Shown here piece after piece: positions 1-10,445 of a stretch of 64,000 bases of DNA. The stretch spans positions 186,001 to 250,000 of the forward strand of contig CANOBK010000001.1 of the NCBI GenBank assembly GCA_947564265.1. Direction: 5' to 3'. The first letter of the stretch is position 1. Each line of letters opens with the position of its first letter. The DNA is from an uncultured Caryophanales bacterium. GTDB lineage: Bacteria > Bacillota_I > Bacilli_A > RF39 > UBA660. The position numbers were made by a program, and so were the translations under genes. The notes beneath the pieces were generated by a model. It saw only the letters and a list, made by a program, of their open reading frames with translations, searched no databases and was not told the origin of the DNA.

Positions 1-2
1 TT

Positions 3-371
3 GCTATCGACTTAATTCATAAACTATTAAATCCTAAGAAGGAAAAAAGAGTAATTACCGAATATCATTATCAAGATTATCGTTCCCTGATCCAAAATGC
101 ACTAGGAAACATAGATTCTATTTTTTACCTGATTCAAAATGGAATTCGTGAAATTCAAGACTTAAAGTCAACATTAAAGGAAGAATGGAAGGAATATGAA
201 GATGTGTTACCAGAATATCAGGAATTATTTCAATCGATGGAAAAAATTGAAAAGGAACTGTTAGAACGTGAAGAAAATATGAATCGTATCAAAGAAAATA
301 TGAAACTGCAATTAGAAAAAAATAACCAAAAAGTATTAGAATATGAACAACTCAGTACAGAAAACAATTAG
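3..371 (+). CDS. C-terminal part of an unknown coiled-coil-like protein (5' end outside window)
   Basis: An open frame enters from the left edge and ends at TAG 369-371, giving about 122 residues. The visible part is strongly charged and helical: an RVITEYHYQDYRSLIQNAL segment is followed by a Glu/Lys-rich tail (KIEKELLEREENMNRIKENM) typical of a coiled coil. No catalytic motif, membrane segment or known domain is visible. It lies upstream of the two-component system and is separated from it by a weak terminator and a promoter, so it is probably a separate unit. No function is assigned. Confidence 0.6.
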   Translation, partial: AIDLIHKLLNPKKEKRVITEYHYQDYRSLIQNALGNIDSIFYLIQNGIREIQDLKSTLKEEWKEYEDVLPEYQELFQSMEKIEKELLEREENMNRIKENMKLQLEKNNQKVLEYEQLSTENN

Positions 372-397
372 AGAAATCGAAAGTTTTCTTTTTTTTT
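372..397 (+). terminator. weak intrinsic terminator after the partial gene
   Basis: A short stem AGAAA (372-376) / TTTCT (385-389) with an 8-nt loop runs straight into a run of nine T. The stem is weak, so read-through into the next promoter region is possible. Confidence 0.35.
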
Positions 398-426
398 CAC
401 AAAAACTACACATTCCCTAGTATAAT
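395..426 (+). promoter_or_regulatory. promoter of the two-component operon with operator-like direct repeat
   Basis: A perfect -10 TATAAT lies at 421-426. Upstream, TTTCACAAAAACTACA contains two half-sites, TTTCACA (395-401) and CTACACA (406-412), spaced 11 bp apart, as is usual for OmpR/PhoB-family regulators. The same 16-mer with one mismatch recurs at 3136-3151, also just upstream of a TATACT box. Autoregulation by the adjacent response regulator is inference. Confidence 0.55.
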
Positions 427-448
427 AAAAAACAAGGAGGAAATACTC

Positions 449-1123
449 ATGAAAATTCTAATCGCTGATGATGAACAAGGAATCCGGGAAGTAATCAAAG
501 AATACTGTCTCAATGAAGGATATCAGGTGTTAGAGGCAAAGGATGGGATAGAAGCCTTAGAGATTTTAAAAAATCAGTCCGTTGATTTTATTATTTTAGA
601 TATTATGATGCCAAATCTAGATGGTTTTTCTACTTATCAAGAGATCAAGAAAACAAAGAATATACCAACCCTAATTCTCTCTGCTCGTGGAGAAGAATAT
701 GATAAGCTTTTAGGTTTTGAATTAGGAATTGATGATTACTTAACAAAGCCTTTCTCACCAAAGGAACTAATGGCTAGAATCAAAGCAATTTTAAAAAGAG
801 TCAATCGAGAAATAGAGATTTTTCAATATCAAACTCTACTAATTGACTTTAAGGGTTATACCATTGAAATCGATAAAAAAGAAGTGAAAGTAACACCAAA
901 AGAATTCGAAATTTTAACCTACTTAATCAAAAATCAAAATATTGCGATTTCTAGAGATCAATTACTTTCTAAAATTTGGGGATATGATTTTTTTGGAGAT
1001 GACAGAACGGTAGATACTCATATTAAAATGTTGCGTAATAGTCTTGGAAAATATCGAGATTTGATTTTAACGGTGCGAGGATTAGGATATAAGTTCGAGG
1101 TACCAAAAGAAAATGAAGAATAG
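449..1123 (+). CDS. OmpR/PhoB-family response regulator
   Basis: A 224-residue two-domain DNA-binding regulator. The receiver domain (about 1-115) has the acidic pair D7/D8, the phosphoryl-acceptor D51 in LDIMMP and the conserved K100 in YLTKPF. The C-terminal winged helix (about 130-220) has the family signatures TPKEFEIL and RTVDTHIKMLRNSLG. The start is set by AAGGAGG at 434-440, 8 nt before ATG. The gene overlaps the downstream histidine kinase by 11 bp, so the two are translationally coupled partners. The signal sensed is not deducible. An 11-bp-spaced repeat in its own promoter may be its operator. Confidence 0.95.
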   Translation: MKILIADDEQGIREVIKEYCLNEGYQVLEAKDGIEALEILKNQSVDFIILDIMMPNLDGFSTYQEIKKTKNIPTLILSARGEEYDKLLGFELGIDDYLTKPFSPKELMARIKAILKRVNREIEIFQYQTLLIDFKGYTIEIDKKEVKVTPKEFEILTYLIKNQNIAISRDQLLSKIWGYDFFGDDRTVDTHIKMLRNSLGKYRDLILTVRGLGYKFEVPKENEE

Positions 1124-2501
1124 TATTAAAACAAAAATATGGAAATATTTCATTTTCTTTTCCCTCTTTATTTTAATTTTTCTTTGGACGTTTCAAATCG
1201 TTCTACTCCCCTCTTACTATGAATCTTCCAAGACAAAAGAACTAGAAACTGTAATCAATTCCATTTCTAAAGCTTATCACCGAGAGGAAAATCAAAATAA
1301 TTTTCTTAATGAACTCTCTACGATTTCTTATCAATCAGGGGTTTGTATCATTCTTTCAGATACTGTTTCTAATATTGACTATAAAACAGACAGTTTTAAT
1401 AAAAGTTGTCTTCAAGGGAACATTTTAAATAAATACAAAAATAGTTTTATTGAAAGTGGTCTACAAAAAGATAAACTGATTACGATCAATCCCATGTTTG
1501 AGAACAAAACACTGATTCATAGTTTAAAATTAGATAATGATACCTATGTTTTCGCAAGTTCCTCTCTCGTCCCCATCGACTCTACAGTATCAATTTTAAG
1601 AGAACAATTTATCATCGTAACCATTATCGTTCTTATCCTTGCTTTCATTATTGCCTACTTTATTTCAAAAAAATTATCAGATCCGATTGTAAAATTAACC
1701 AAGGCCACCAAAGAGTTTGGAAAGCAAAAAGATAATTCCGCTTTTGATATTGAGAATGATTTTTTTGAGATCACGGAACTAGCTGAGACTTTAAAATACG
1801 CCAATCGTGAGGTTGCTCAAACTGAAGAATTACGAAAAGAATTGTTGGCAAATGTCTCCCATGATTTGAAGACTCCCCTTACAATGATTAAAGCTTATGC
1901 AGAAATGGTACGAGATTTAACATACAAAAACAAAGCAAAAAGAGAACAAAATCTAAATACTATCATTGAGGAGACAGACCGCCTCAATCATTTAGTAAAC
2001 GATATACTAACCCTATCTGTCATGGAAAGTAAGATGATGCAACTAGATTTAGAAACTTTTGACTTAAATTTATTAATTCAAACCATCCTAGATCGTTATC
2101 AAATTTTTGCATCCCAAGAAGGATATCATTTTATCTATGAAAATCAAGGAGCAAAAATGATTCAAGCAGATCAAAAAAAACTGGAACAAGTACTCTATAA
2201 TCTAATTAATAATGCCATTCAATATACCGATGATCAGAAAAAAATTGAGATTAAAGTGAATGATAAGAAAAAAGAATGTATCGTAGAGATTAATAATTCA
2301 GGAGATCCAATTCCAAAAGAGGACTTAAAGAATATTTGGAACAAGTATTATAAGTCGGAAAAAAAGCATCAACGATCCCCAATCGGAACTGGTTTAGGCC
2401 TTTCTATTGTTAGACAAATTTTGGATCTTCATCATTTTGAATATGGTGTTACAAGTGATATCAAGAAAGGAACTACCTTTTTCTTTAAAATACCCAAATA
2501 A
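1113..2501 (+). CDS. sensor histidine kinase, partner of the upstream regulator
   Basis: A 462-residue membrane kinase. TM1 spans about residues 12-32 and TM2 about 165-185, enclosing a roughly 130-residue extracytoplasmic sensor region. A HAMP segment (LSDPIVKLTKATKEF) follows, then a HisKA dimerisation helix with the phospho-acceptor H250 in ANVSHDLKTPL. The ATPase domain has the N-box NLINNAIQY and the G-box GTGLGLSIV. It overlaps the regulator gene by 11 bp. The extracytoplasmic region resembles no sensor domain I can name, so the stimulus is unknown. The layout is that of VanS/PhoR-like kinases of Firmicutes. Confidence 0.95.
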   Translation: MKNSIKTKIWKYFIFFSLFILIFLWTFQIVLLPSYYESSKTKELETVINSISKAYHREENQNNFLNELSTISYQSGVCIILSDTVSNIDYKTDSFNKSCLQGNILNKYKNSFIESGLQKDKLITINPMFENKTLIHSLKLDNDTYVFASSSLVPIDSTVSILREQFIIVTIIVLILAFIIAYFISKKLSDPIVKLTKATKEFGKQKDNSAFDIENDFFEITELAETLKYANREVAQTEELRKELLANVSHDLKTPLTMIKAYAEMVRDLTYKNKAKREQNLNTIIEETDRLNHLVNDILTLSVMESKMMQLDLETFDLNLLIQTILDRYQIFASQEGYHFIYENQGAKMIQADQKKLEQVLYNLINNAIQYTDDQKKIEIKVNDKKKECIVEINNSGDPIPKEDLKNIWNKYYKSEKKHQRSPIGTGLGLSIVRQILDLHHFEYGVTSDIKKGTTFFFKIPK

Positions 2502-2531
2502 CAACGTTTTCTATAAATGAAAAATCCATGA

Positions 2532-2549
2532 TATAATAGTTTTGGTGAT
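2532..2549 (+). promoter_or_regulatory. -10 box and ribosome binding site of the YigZ-like gene
   Basis: TATAAT at 2532-2537 is followed within a few bases by GGTGAT (2544-2549), ahead of ATG 2554. No good -35 is visible. The predicted transcript start almost coincides with the Shine-Dalgarno sequence, so the leader would be extremely short. Confidence 0.45.
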
Positions 2550-2553
2550 ACCT

Positions 2554-3120
2554 ATGAAACGAATAATCCAAAATAGTACTTCGTATCTTGAAATTAAGAA
2601 ATCAAAATTCATTACAAAATTGTATTATGTCACAACATTAGATGAAATTAACACTTATCTTCAAGAAATAAAAAAAGAATATAAAGATGCAACTCACTAT
2701 TGTTATGCTTATGTTATCGATGGACAAAAAAAATCATCGGATGATGGAGAACCTGGTGGAACTGCAGGAATACCGATGATGGAAATACTAAATAAACAAG
2801 ATATCAATTATATTCTTTGTATCGTAATTCGCTATTTTGGAGGTATTAAACTAGGTGCTGGCGGTTTGATTCGTGCTTACTCAAATTGCGTAAGACAAGC
2901 CTTAGAAGAAGCAGAAATCAAAGAATTAGAGGCAGGATATCATATTAGAATTCAAACAGATTACGAAAAAGAAAATCAACTCATAGAAATTCTTGGAAAA
3001 GAAAATATTGTGCATAAATCATACTTAGAAAGCTTAGAAATAGAAGCATTAATTCCTGTAAACACCTTAGAAAAACTTAATCGTTTTGAAGTAGATATCA
3101 TAGAAAATATATGGATTTAA
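2554..3120 (+). CDS. YigZ/IMPACT-family protein
   Basis: The 188-residue protein has the UPF0029/IMPACT N-terminal domain: SKFITKLYYV, then the family signature DDGEPGGTAGIPMMEIL and YFGGIKLGAGGLIRAYS. A ferredoxin-like C-terminal domain (DUF1949 type) follows. YigZ/YvyE proteins bind nucleic acids or ribosomes; their exact role is unsettled. I place the start at ATG 2554, behind GGTGAT, rather than at the upstream TTG 2542 or GTG 2545, because the homologous N-terminus begins around KRIIQNSTSYLEIKKSKF. It is monocistronic, with its own -10 box upstream. Confidence 0.85.
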   Translation: MKRIIQNSTSYLEIKKSKFITKLYYVTTLDEINTYLQEIKKEYKDATHYCYAYVIDGQKKSSDDGEPGGTAGIPMMEILNKQDINYILCIVIRYFGGIKLGAGGLIRAYSNCVRQALEEAEIKELEAGYHIRIQTDYEKENQLIEILGKENIVHKSYLESLEIEALIPVNTLEKLNRFEVDIIENIWI

Positions 3121-3135
3121 TTTAAATTTTTCTAA

Positions 3136-3168
3136 TTTCACAAAAATTACATAATTCTACTCTATACT
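3136..3168 (+). promoter_or_regulatory. second copy of the operator-like promoter motif
   Basis: TTTCACAAAAATTACA (3136-3151) matches 15 of 16 positions of the motif in front of the response regulator and is followed by TATACT at 3163-3168. No open reading frame follows; the downstream sequence is two hairpins ending in a terminator. Confidence 0.45.
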
Positions 3169-3174
3169 TAAAAT

Positions 3175-3243
3175 TGTAATAACTATAAACACTCTCACCA
3201 ATCGTAGTTATTATAGTTCCTTTCCCAAAAAGGAACTTTTTTT
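3175..3243 (+). ncRNA. candidate small RNA of about 70 nt with two hairpins
   Basis: Downstream of the TATACT box at 3163-3168, a 9-bp inverted repeat TAATAACTA (3177-3185) / TAGTTATTA (3205-3213) precedes the intrinsic terminator at 3215-3243. The region does not code for a protein. The promoter motif is shared with the two-component operon, so this could be a regulon sRNA. An overlapping pairing, AACTATAA (3181-3188) with TTATAGTT (3211-3218), would compete with the terminator stem. Confidence 0.4.
3215..3243 (+). terminator. intrinsic terminator
   Basis: The 9-bp stem AGTTCCTTT (3215-3223) / AAAGGAACT (3229-3237) has a 5-nt loop and is followed by seven T. It ends transcription from the YigZ-like gene or the small RNA candidate and abuts the stop codon of the convergent DUF421 gene. 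Confidence 0.85.
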
Positions 3244-3889
3244 ATTTTTCAATATCTTTATGTTTAATAATAAAAAGATTCTTTTTCCGATAGAATGCAT
3301 AGAACACTTCCTGCAATTCTACTTTTTCTTCTTGTAACATTTTTAATAACCATTTCTCGCTTTTTGAGATTTCTTTCAATGTTTCCTCTTGAATTTCCCC
3401 ATCTAAAATGACTGGCATAGGATATTCCGATACGAACTCTCCACTTTTTTTAAAAACACTCAAATTACCACTCGTTTCTAAAATTGCATAATCCACTTCT
3501 TCAATCGAACGGATATGTTGTTCACGAAGTTGAGTTAATAAATCGTCAATATTATATCGCTGTTTGATCATCTCTTTGAAATTGATAATCCCCTTTTTAA
3601 TAATTACGGAAGGAACGCCATCAAAAGCATCCCGAACTTTGGCATTTTTTAAAGAATAATAAGCCATTCCTATTTGAATTAATACTAAAGATACGATCGG
3701 TATAATCGATAGAAAGATGCTTTCCTTTCTATTATCAATTGACATTGCTGCTAGTTCTGCGATTAAGATGGAAACAATCAAATCGACAATTCCCAGTTGT
3801 CCCACTTCTCTTTTTCCCATAAATCGATATAAGACTGTAATCAAAACATAAAATAAAATCGTTCGCTCTAAGACAATTACATAATCCAT
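3242..3889 (-). CDS. DUF421/YetF-family membrane protein
   Basis: The 215-residue protein has two or three N-terminal transmembrane helices, with the family signature YRFMGKREVGQLGIVDLIVSILIAELA. A cytoplasmic alpha/beta domain follows, with GVPSVIIKKG, the NIDDLLTQLREQ segment and the VDYAILETSGNLSVFKK strand pair. The family is widespread in Bacilli (YetF, YdfS, YrbG, YkjA). Members have been linked to spore or membrane properties, but no biochemical activity is established. I prefer ATG 3889, with AGGTGA 5 nt upstream, over GTG 3898, which overlaps that Shine-Dalgarno. It is convergent with the upstream YigZ gene and monocistronic. Confidence 0.9.
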   Translation of the reverse strand: MDYVIVLERTILFYVLITVLYRFMGKREVGQLGIVDLIVSILIAELAAMSIDNRKESIFLSIIPIVSLVLIQIGMAYYSLKNAKVRDAFDGVPSVIIKKGIINFKEMIKQRYNIDDLLTQLREQHIRSIEEVDYAILETSGNLSVFKKSGEFVSEYPMPVILDGEIQEETLKEISKSEKWLLKMLQEEKVELQEVFYAFYRKKNLFIIKHKDIEK

Positions 3890-3963
3890 GTTCTTCACCT
3901 AATTCTATTATGTTTCAGAGAATAAAAATCTATTCAAATACATAAAGTATAACAGGTGATTTT

Positions 3964-4329
3964 ATGAAATATAAAAAATATGGAGAAGCCTTTCTTCTAA
4001 TTCTCGTTCTTTTGACTTTTTTTAGTATGTTGGTGACCCTTCTTGGTTATTTTAATATTCTATCCGAAAAGATAACACAACTTTCTATTTTATTTTCAAC
4101 AATGATAACACTCTTTATTGGAGGAGTCTACCTTGGAAAAAAGAGTGAAAAAAAGGGATGGCTCGAGGGAATCAAAATTGGCCTTTTTATCGTTTTTCTA
4201 TTTTTCTTAATTAGTTATCTAGGTCTTGATCAAGGAATTAATTTAAAAACATTTATTTATTACCTCATTCTAATCGCATCTTCTATGTTGGGAAGTATGC
4301 TTGGAATTAACCGAAAACAAGAAAATTAA
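3964..4329 (+). CDS. TIGR04086-type small membrane protein
   Basis: A 121-residue protein with four predicted transmembrane helices. The pattern GGVYLGKKSEKKGWLEGIKIGL, followed by a final helix with GSMLGIN, fits the TIGR04086/YrzE-like family of Firmicutes membrane proteins of unknown function. The start follows AGGTGATTTT directly. It is a single-gene unit, with a strong terminator 2 nt beyond its stop. Confidence 0.75.
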   Translation: MKYKKYGEAFLLILVLLTFFSMLVTLLGYFNILSEKITQLSILFSTMITLFIGGVYLGKKSEKKGWLEGIKIGLFIVFLFFLISYLGLDQGINLKTFIYYLILIASSMLGSMLGINRKQEN

Positions 4330-4330
4330 A

Positions 4331-4377
4331 AGCTCTGTTCAAAGATTCCTAAGTCTTTGCATAGAGCTATTTTTTTA
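4331..4377 (+). terminator. intrinsic terminator between convergent genes
   Basis: Paired AGCTCT (4331-4336) / AGAGCT (4363-4368) encloses an inner AAAGA/TCTTT stem and is followed by T7. It serves the plus-strand membrane protein gene. The A/T-rich opposite flank may also let it act on the minus strand. Confidence 0.85.
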
Positions 4378-6168
4378 CCTATTTTTATTTAAATATAATG
4401 TTTTGTTTCTTTCTAATTGTTCATACTGCTTTTTAATAGATTCTGGTTTATTTTTTGTACTTCGAACAAGTTTCAAATAATGTTCTGCTTGTTTTGGATA
4501 GTGATTTAATAGAAATACTCTGGCAGCTACTAAATAATAAAATAATCTTTCCTCTTCTTCGATTTCTAGTTCATTGATACACTTTTCTACATCTGAGAAA
4601 TTAATGGTTCCGTTTGAATTACAATTCATAAAATCAATAATTTCACTCAGATAGTCCACGATTCTATCTTCTTCTGTTATGGCTTCTTTGATTTCTTGAG
4701 AGGAAATTTGAAAGCAATCAAAAGCCTCTTCATGATATTCTAACTCTCTAATAAGTAAATCAATTTTTTTCACTTCAGATGCGATATTTCTTTCATCCAT
4801 AAAATCTAAATTCTTTTGTCGAAATATTATTTCTTTCTCTAATTTTTTAATTACCATTTCAAGATATTTTTCCCTAGATTTCATGGATTGATCATCATAA
4901 GCCTCAAAATTTGATAATTCTCGAAGGAGTTTAGATTTTTCTGCATCTATCAGTCCTATATAACTTCTTGCTAATTCATAGCGTACTTGCCAGTCATATG
5001 TATCAGGATAATATTTTAACAATCGTTTAGCGGCGATAGGAGTTTCCCAAAACTTTTTATCACAATATAGCACATAAATTAGATTTCTTAGTGCTTTATA
5101 ATTCCAAGGCTCCACTTCTAAAGCTTTTCTAAAATAGGAGCTTGCTAAGCTATAATTACCGATTCTTTGTTCATAAAGACCATGATAGATATATGACCAA
5201 GCACCTCTATTCTGATAAAGGCGATCAAACTCTTCTATAGCATTACGAAACTCAGTTTCCTTAAGCGAACCCTTTAATGATTTCCTAATCTGATGAAATA
5301 ATTCCTTTTCTAATTCCAGTTGTTGTGAGGGAACTCCAACATTTACGACATTTTTTTCTACTAGCGTTAATAAATTATAATTAAATACAATATTCTGTTT
5401 TTCACACAATTTTTTATATCTCATTAAATATTCTTTGGCAACGATTGGGTCCGATTCTAAATTTAAGTAAAAGCAATCTAAAAGTTCGTCTAAAGTGATT
5501 TCTTCTTGCTCTATTATTTTCTTTTCTTTTGGAATAGGAATTCCTACCTGTTCTTTTGTTTCTTCTGGTGGCAGTTCTTCTTCGACAAAATCATCTACTT
5601 CAGAATCATTTTCTTCTTCTGTTACTGGTTGTATATCTAAAATAGGAGTTTCTTTGGTAAGCATTTTTGTTAATAGCCATTTCCATAGACTTTTAGAAAG
5701 CTCTATAAACTCAGTTCCTTGCGTTTCTTCTAAAATTTGTAAAACCTCATCCAAATTTCCTTGTTCGATTGCCCTCATCATTTCTTCAGTTACAAATAAA
5801 TTCTGGGATGACGTAACATTTTCTTCCTTTCCATCTACTATGTTTGATTGGTAGACATTTTTTCTTACCATCTTAATTTTTCCTTCTTCCAATAATTTAT
5901 TGATACGATAAGCAGAAATTCCAAAGGTTGTAGTTAACTCCTTCTTCGTTATTTCTTTAGAAGAATGTAATAACAGTTCTATCATTTTATCTAGAAGCTT
6001 TCTTTTAGAAACGAAGAAGGAATCCCCTTCTCCAGAAAAAATTTCTAAATCTTGCAGTTTCTTAATTTCATCTTTTGAAATATCAAAATTTGTCATCATT
6101 TCAGAGATACTACATATTTTATTTTGATAATTCTTTAAATATTTTAATATTTCCATCATTCGTTCCAT
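4375..6168 (-). CDS. HTH and TPR-repeat protein of unknown function
   Basis: A 597-residue soluble protein. The N-terminus (about 1-110) has two helix-turn-helix-like segments (ISEMMTNFDISKDEIKKL and TKKELTTTFGISAYRINKLLEEGKI). An acidic linker of about 60 residues rich in E, D, P and V (about 185-250) follows. The second half is alpha-solenoid, with a clear TPR unit at about 335-365 (YEQRIGNYSLASSYFRKALE). No enzyme motif is visible. It is last in the operon Gre-like / TPR / tgt / this gene, 22 bp after tgt, behind AGGGGGA. A scaffold or transcription-linked role is only a guess. Confidence 0.7.
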   Translation of the reverse strand: MERMMEILKYLKNYQNKICSISEMMTNFDISKDEIKKLQDLEIFSGEGDSFFVSKRKLLDKMIELLLHSSKEITKKELTTTFGISAYRINKLLEEGKIKMVRKNVYQSNIVDGKEENVTSSQNLFVTEEMMRAIEQGNLDEVLQILEETQGTEFIELSKSLWKWLLTKMLTKETPILDIQPVTEEENDSEVDDFVEEELPPEETKEQVGIPIPKEKKIIEQEEITLDELLDCFYLNLESDPIVAKEYLMRYKKLCEKQNIVFNYNLLTLVEKNVVNVGVPSQQLELEKELFHQIRKSLKGSLKETEFRNAIEEFDRLYQNRGAWSYIYHGLYEQRIGNYSLASSYFRKALEVEPWNYKALRNLIYVLYCDKKFWETPIAAKRLLKYYPDTYDWQVRYELARSYIGLIDAEKSKLLRELSNFEAYDDQSMKSREKYLEMVIKKLEKEIIFRQKNLDFMDERNIASEVKKIDLLIRELEYHEEAFDCFQISSQEIKEAITEEDRIVDYLSEIIDFMNCNSNGTINFSDVEKCINELEIEEEERLFYYLVAARVFLLNHYPKQAEHYLKLVRSTKNKPESIKKQYEQLERNKTLYLNKNR

Positions 6169-6190
6169 AAAATCCCCCTAAATTAAAATT

Positions 6191-8226
<2,036 letters not shown>

Positions 8227-8249
8227 AAATCTATCTCCAACCTATAAAA

Positions 8250-9326
8250 TTATTTTGTTTGATACATTTTTTTACTACGTTGATATGCTACAGCATTCAT
8301 AATACGCGGTTCATCTTTCTTATTTTGAATATCATAAACCTTTCCAGAAATATAAGAAGATCCACGTCTATAAATAAATTCATCTCCTTCTTTCAGTCCA
8401 TAAAGTACTATCCCAAGAGGAGTTATTCTCTCTACATATTCATCCGTCAATTCATCGCCGACTGCCTGATTGATGAATTCTACTCTCTTAAAAATTGTGC
8501 GATCTTTTTCAAAAAGCATCATACTAAAAGTAGAACCAACAGAAATTTGACTTTCTTCTTCAGGAGCTGTTATGATTCTGCTTTTTAGGAGATTTCGGAT
8601 ATTAGCAATTCTTGCATTTACTAAAGTCTTTGTCTGTAAATCTTCCCTTGATAATCCTAATTGATAACTTAATCGTTCTACTTCCTCGCCTAGTAATTCT
8701 ACTTGACTTTCTGTAATTGCTAATCTTTTTGAATAATCTCCATTCACATCTTGCCCTATTAGATACTTTGCTTTCAATTCTCGAATTTCTTTTTCAGTAG
8801 ACTCTGCAATTCTTGCCGAAAATTTGGTATTTCGAATAAAGGAAGGATTTTCCTTTTCATCCATTTGAATTTTTTCGATTGTTCCTGTAATTATATTGTT
8901 TGATTCTAAAAAACAAGAGAAACTTTCTCCCTCTTTTTTTCCTATTAAACTTTTTCCTAAGGGACTATTAGCAGTAACAGAAGAATTTGCCATATTACAC
9001 CCAATCATAGAATCTATAAGTACAAATTCATCACTTTGCATATCATTATCGAAACGAACTCTAAACCTCGTTCCAATTCCAATTTCGTCTTTTTGTGGTT
9101 CTTTTACATATTCACTATGTACTAGTAATTCTCGATATTCTCTCAATTGCTCCATTTTCTGAAATAATGTGTGCTCTGCCATAGAATCTGTTACGTTAAT
9201 CTCAATATCTTCTATACAGCGAGCACAATCTCGATTTGACAAATATTCATAAAACTCCTCTTGTAAACATTCCAATTCTGAAATCGATTTTCTTAAAAAA
9301 CTTACTTGTTCTGGTATTAATATCAT
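8250..9326 (-). CDS. protein with two GreA/GreB-type C-terminal domains
   Basis: A 358-residue protein with two copies of a GreA/GreB C-terminal-like fold. The first (about 103-178) reads IGIGTRFRVRF...NSPLGKSLIGKKEGESF, close to the Gre hallmark SPLGKALLGKKVGD. The second (about 262-337) reads ISVGSTFSMMLF...TPLGIVLYGLKEGDEF. Each is preceded by a helical segment. The first contains a DSMAEHTLF stretch that could correspond to the acidic Gre coiled-coil tip DLSENAEY; the second helix pair lacks it. Standard GreA has about 158 residues and one such unit. A role at RNA polymerase is inference. It is first gene of the tgt operon, behind a strong promoter. Confidence 0.7.
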   Translation of the reverse strand: MILIPEQVSFLRKSISELECLQEEFYEYLSNRDCARCIEDIEINVTDSMAEHTLFQKMEQLREYRELLVHSEYVKEPQKDEIGIGTRFRVRFDNDMQSDEFVLIDSMIGCNMANSSVTANSPLGKSLIGKKEGESFSCFLESNNIITGTIEKIQMDEKENPSFIRNTKFSARIAESTEKEIRELKAKYLIGQDVNGDYSKRLAITESQVELLGEEVERLSYQLGLSREDLQTKTLVNARIANIRNLLKSRIITAPEEESQISVGSTFSMMLFEKDRTIFKRVEFINQAVGDELTDEYVERITPLGIVLYGLKEGDEFIYRRGSSYISGKVYDIQNKKDEPRIMNAVAYQRSKKMYQTK

Positions 9327-9351
9327 ATATACTTCCCCCTAAATGCTTGAT

Positions 9352-9380
9352 ATTATACCACTTTTACTCTCTCTTATCAA
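9352..9380 (-). promoter_or_regulatory. sigma-A promoter of the Gre-like/tgt operon
   Basis: On the minus strand TTGATA (9380-9375) and TATAAT (9357-9352) are separated by exactly 17 bp. The ATG of the Gre-like gene is about 25 nt downstream, behind AGGGGGAAG. Confidence 0.85.
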
Positions 9381-9397
9381 TTGTTTTTTTAATAGAT

Positions 9398-10426
9398 TTA
9401 GTATTTAATAATCATACTATCTCCAAAAGAAAAAAATCGATATTTTTCTTGTACAGCTTGATGATAGGCGTTTAATACATTCTCTCTACCAGCAAGAGCA
9501 CTGACCAACATTAATAGGGTTGATTTCGGAAGATGAAAATTTGTAATTAGAAAGTCAATCGCTTGAAACTCATATCCCGGATAAATAAAAATATCAGTAA
9601 AACCAGAACACGCTTGAAATCTTCCATATCGATTCATAATCGTCTCTAAGGTCCGAACACTTGTTGTTCCTACACTAATGATTTTATTTCCTCTTTTTTT
9701 CGTTTCATTTAAAGCAATTGCCGTTTCTTCTGTCATTTCATAATATTCAGTATGCATCTTATGTTCTTCAATATTTTGAACTGCAACAGGTCGAAAAGTT
9801 CCGAGTCCTACATGTAGTGTTACATATTCGATATTCACGTTTTTTTCTTTGACTTTTTCTAATAACTCATTTGTAAAATGAAGACCTGCTGTCGGAGCTG
9901 CTGCACTCCCTATATTTTTAGCGTAGACTGTATTATATCTACTCTGATCTTTTAATTTTTCATGAATATAAGGGGGAAGTGGCATCGTTCCTAATTCTTC
10001 TAAAGTTTCTAATAAGATTCCCTCATAAATTAATTCAAAAAGACGAATTCCTTCCTCTTTTTCTTCAATACATTTTGCCTTTAGTTTGCCATCTCCAAAA
10101 TCAACAATCGTTCCTACATGAACTCTTTTCGCTGGTTTTGTTAAACATTCCCAAACTTCACCTTGAATATCTTTTAATAGGAGCACTTCTATTACAGCAT
10201 GTGTCTCTTCTTTTACTCCAATCAAACGAGCTGGCAAAACTTTTGTATCATTTAGAACTAAAGTATCCCCAGGATTCATATAATCCAAAATATCAGTAAA
10301 TTGGCGATGAACCACCTCTCCCGTTTTCTTATCTAATACTAGTAGTCTTGACGAATCTCTTTTTTCCAAAGGGACTTGAGCGATTAATTCTTTTGGTAAT
10401 TCATAATCAAAATCTTCTAACTGCAT
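9398..10426 (-). CDS. queA: S-adenosylmethionine:tRNA ribosyltransferase-isomerase
   Basis: A 342-residue enzyme that transfers and isomerises the ribosyl part of SAM onto preQ1 in tRNA, giving epoxyqueuosine. Recognisable family blocks: [34 protein letters not shown], the [10 protein letters not shown] signature, [10 protein letters not shown] and the C-terminal [20 protein letters not shown]. Full length for the family. It lies downstream of ruvB and a small hypothetical gene and directly upstream of the tgt operon promoter, the common Firmicutes ruvAB-queA-tgt order. The Shine-Dalgarno (GATGTGA) is weak. Confidence 0.97.
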   Translation of the reverse strand: MQLEDFDYELPKELIAQVPLEKRDSSRLLVLDKKTGEVVHRQFTDILDYMNPGDTLVLNDTKVLPARLIGVKEETHAVIEVLLLKDIQGEVWECLTKPAKRVHVGTIVDFGDGKLKAKCIEEKEEGIRLFELIYEGILLETLEELGTMPLPPYIHEKLKDQSRYNTVYAKNIGSAAAPTAGLHFTNELLEKVKEKNVNIEYVTLHVGLGTFRPVAVQNIEEHKMHTEYYEMTEETAIALNETKKRGNKIISVGTTSVRTLETIMNRYGRFQACSGFTDIFIYPGYEFQAIDFLITNFHLPKSTLLMLVSALAGRENVLNAYHQAVQEKYRFFSFGDSMIIKY

Positions 10427-10445
10427 ATTTTCACATCTTTTCTTT

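Noticed and set aside
9979..10299. Plus-strand ORF opposite queA, and similar plus-strand frames opposite tgt, ruvB, ftsK and the surface genes
   Set aside because: They have low-complexity composition, no ribosome binding sites and are antisense shadows of strongly supported genes.
9398..10445. PreQ1 riboswitch in front of queA
   Set aside because: queA follows its operon neighbour by 19 bp, leaving no room, and no pseudoknot-like sequence is visible.
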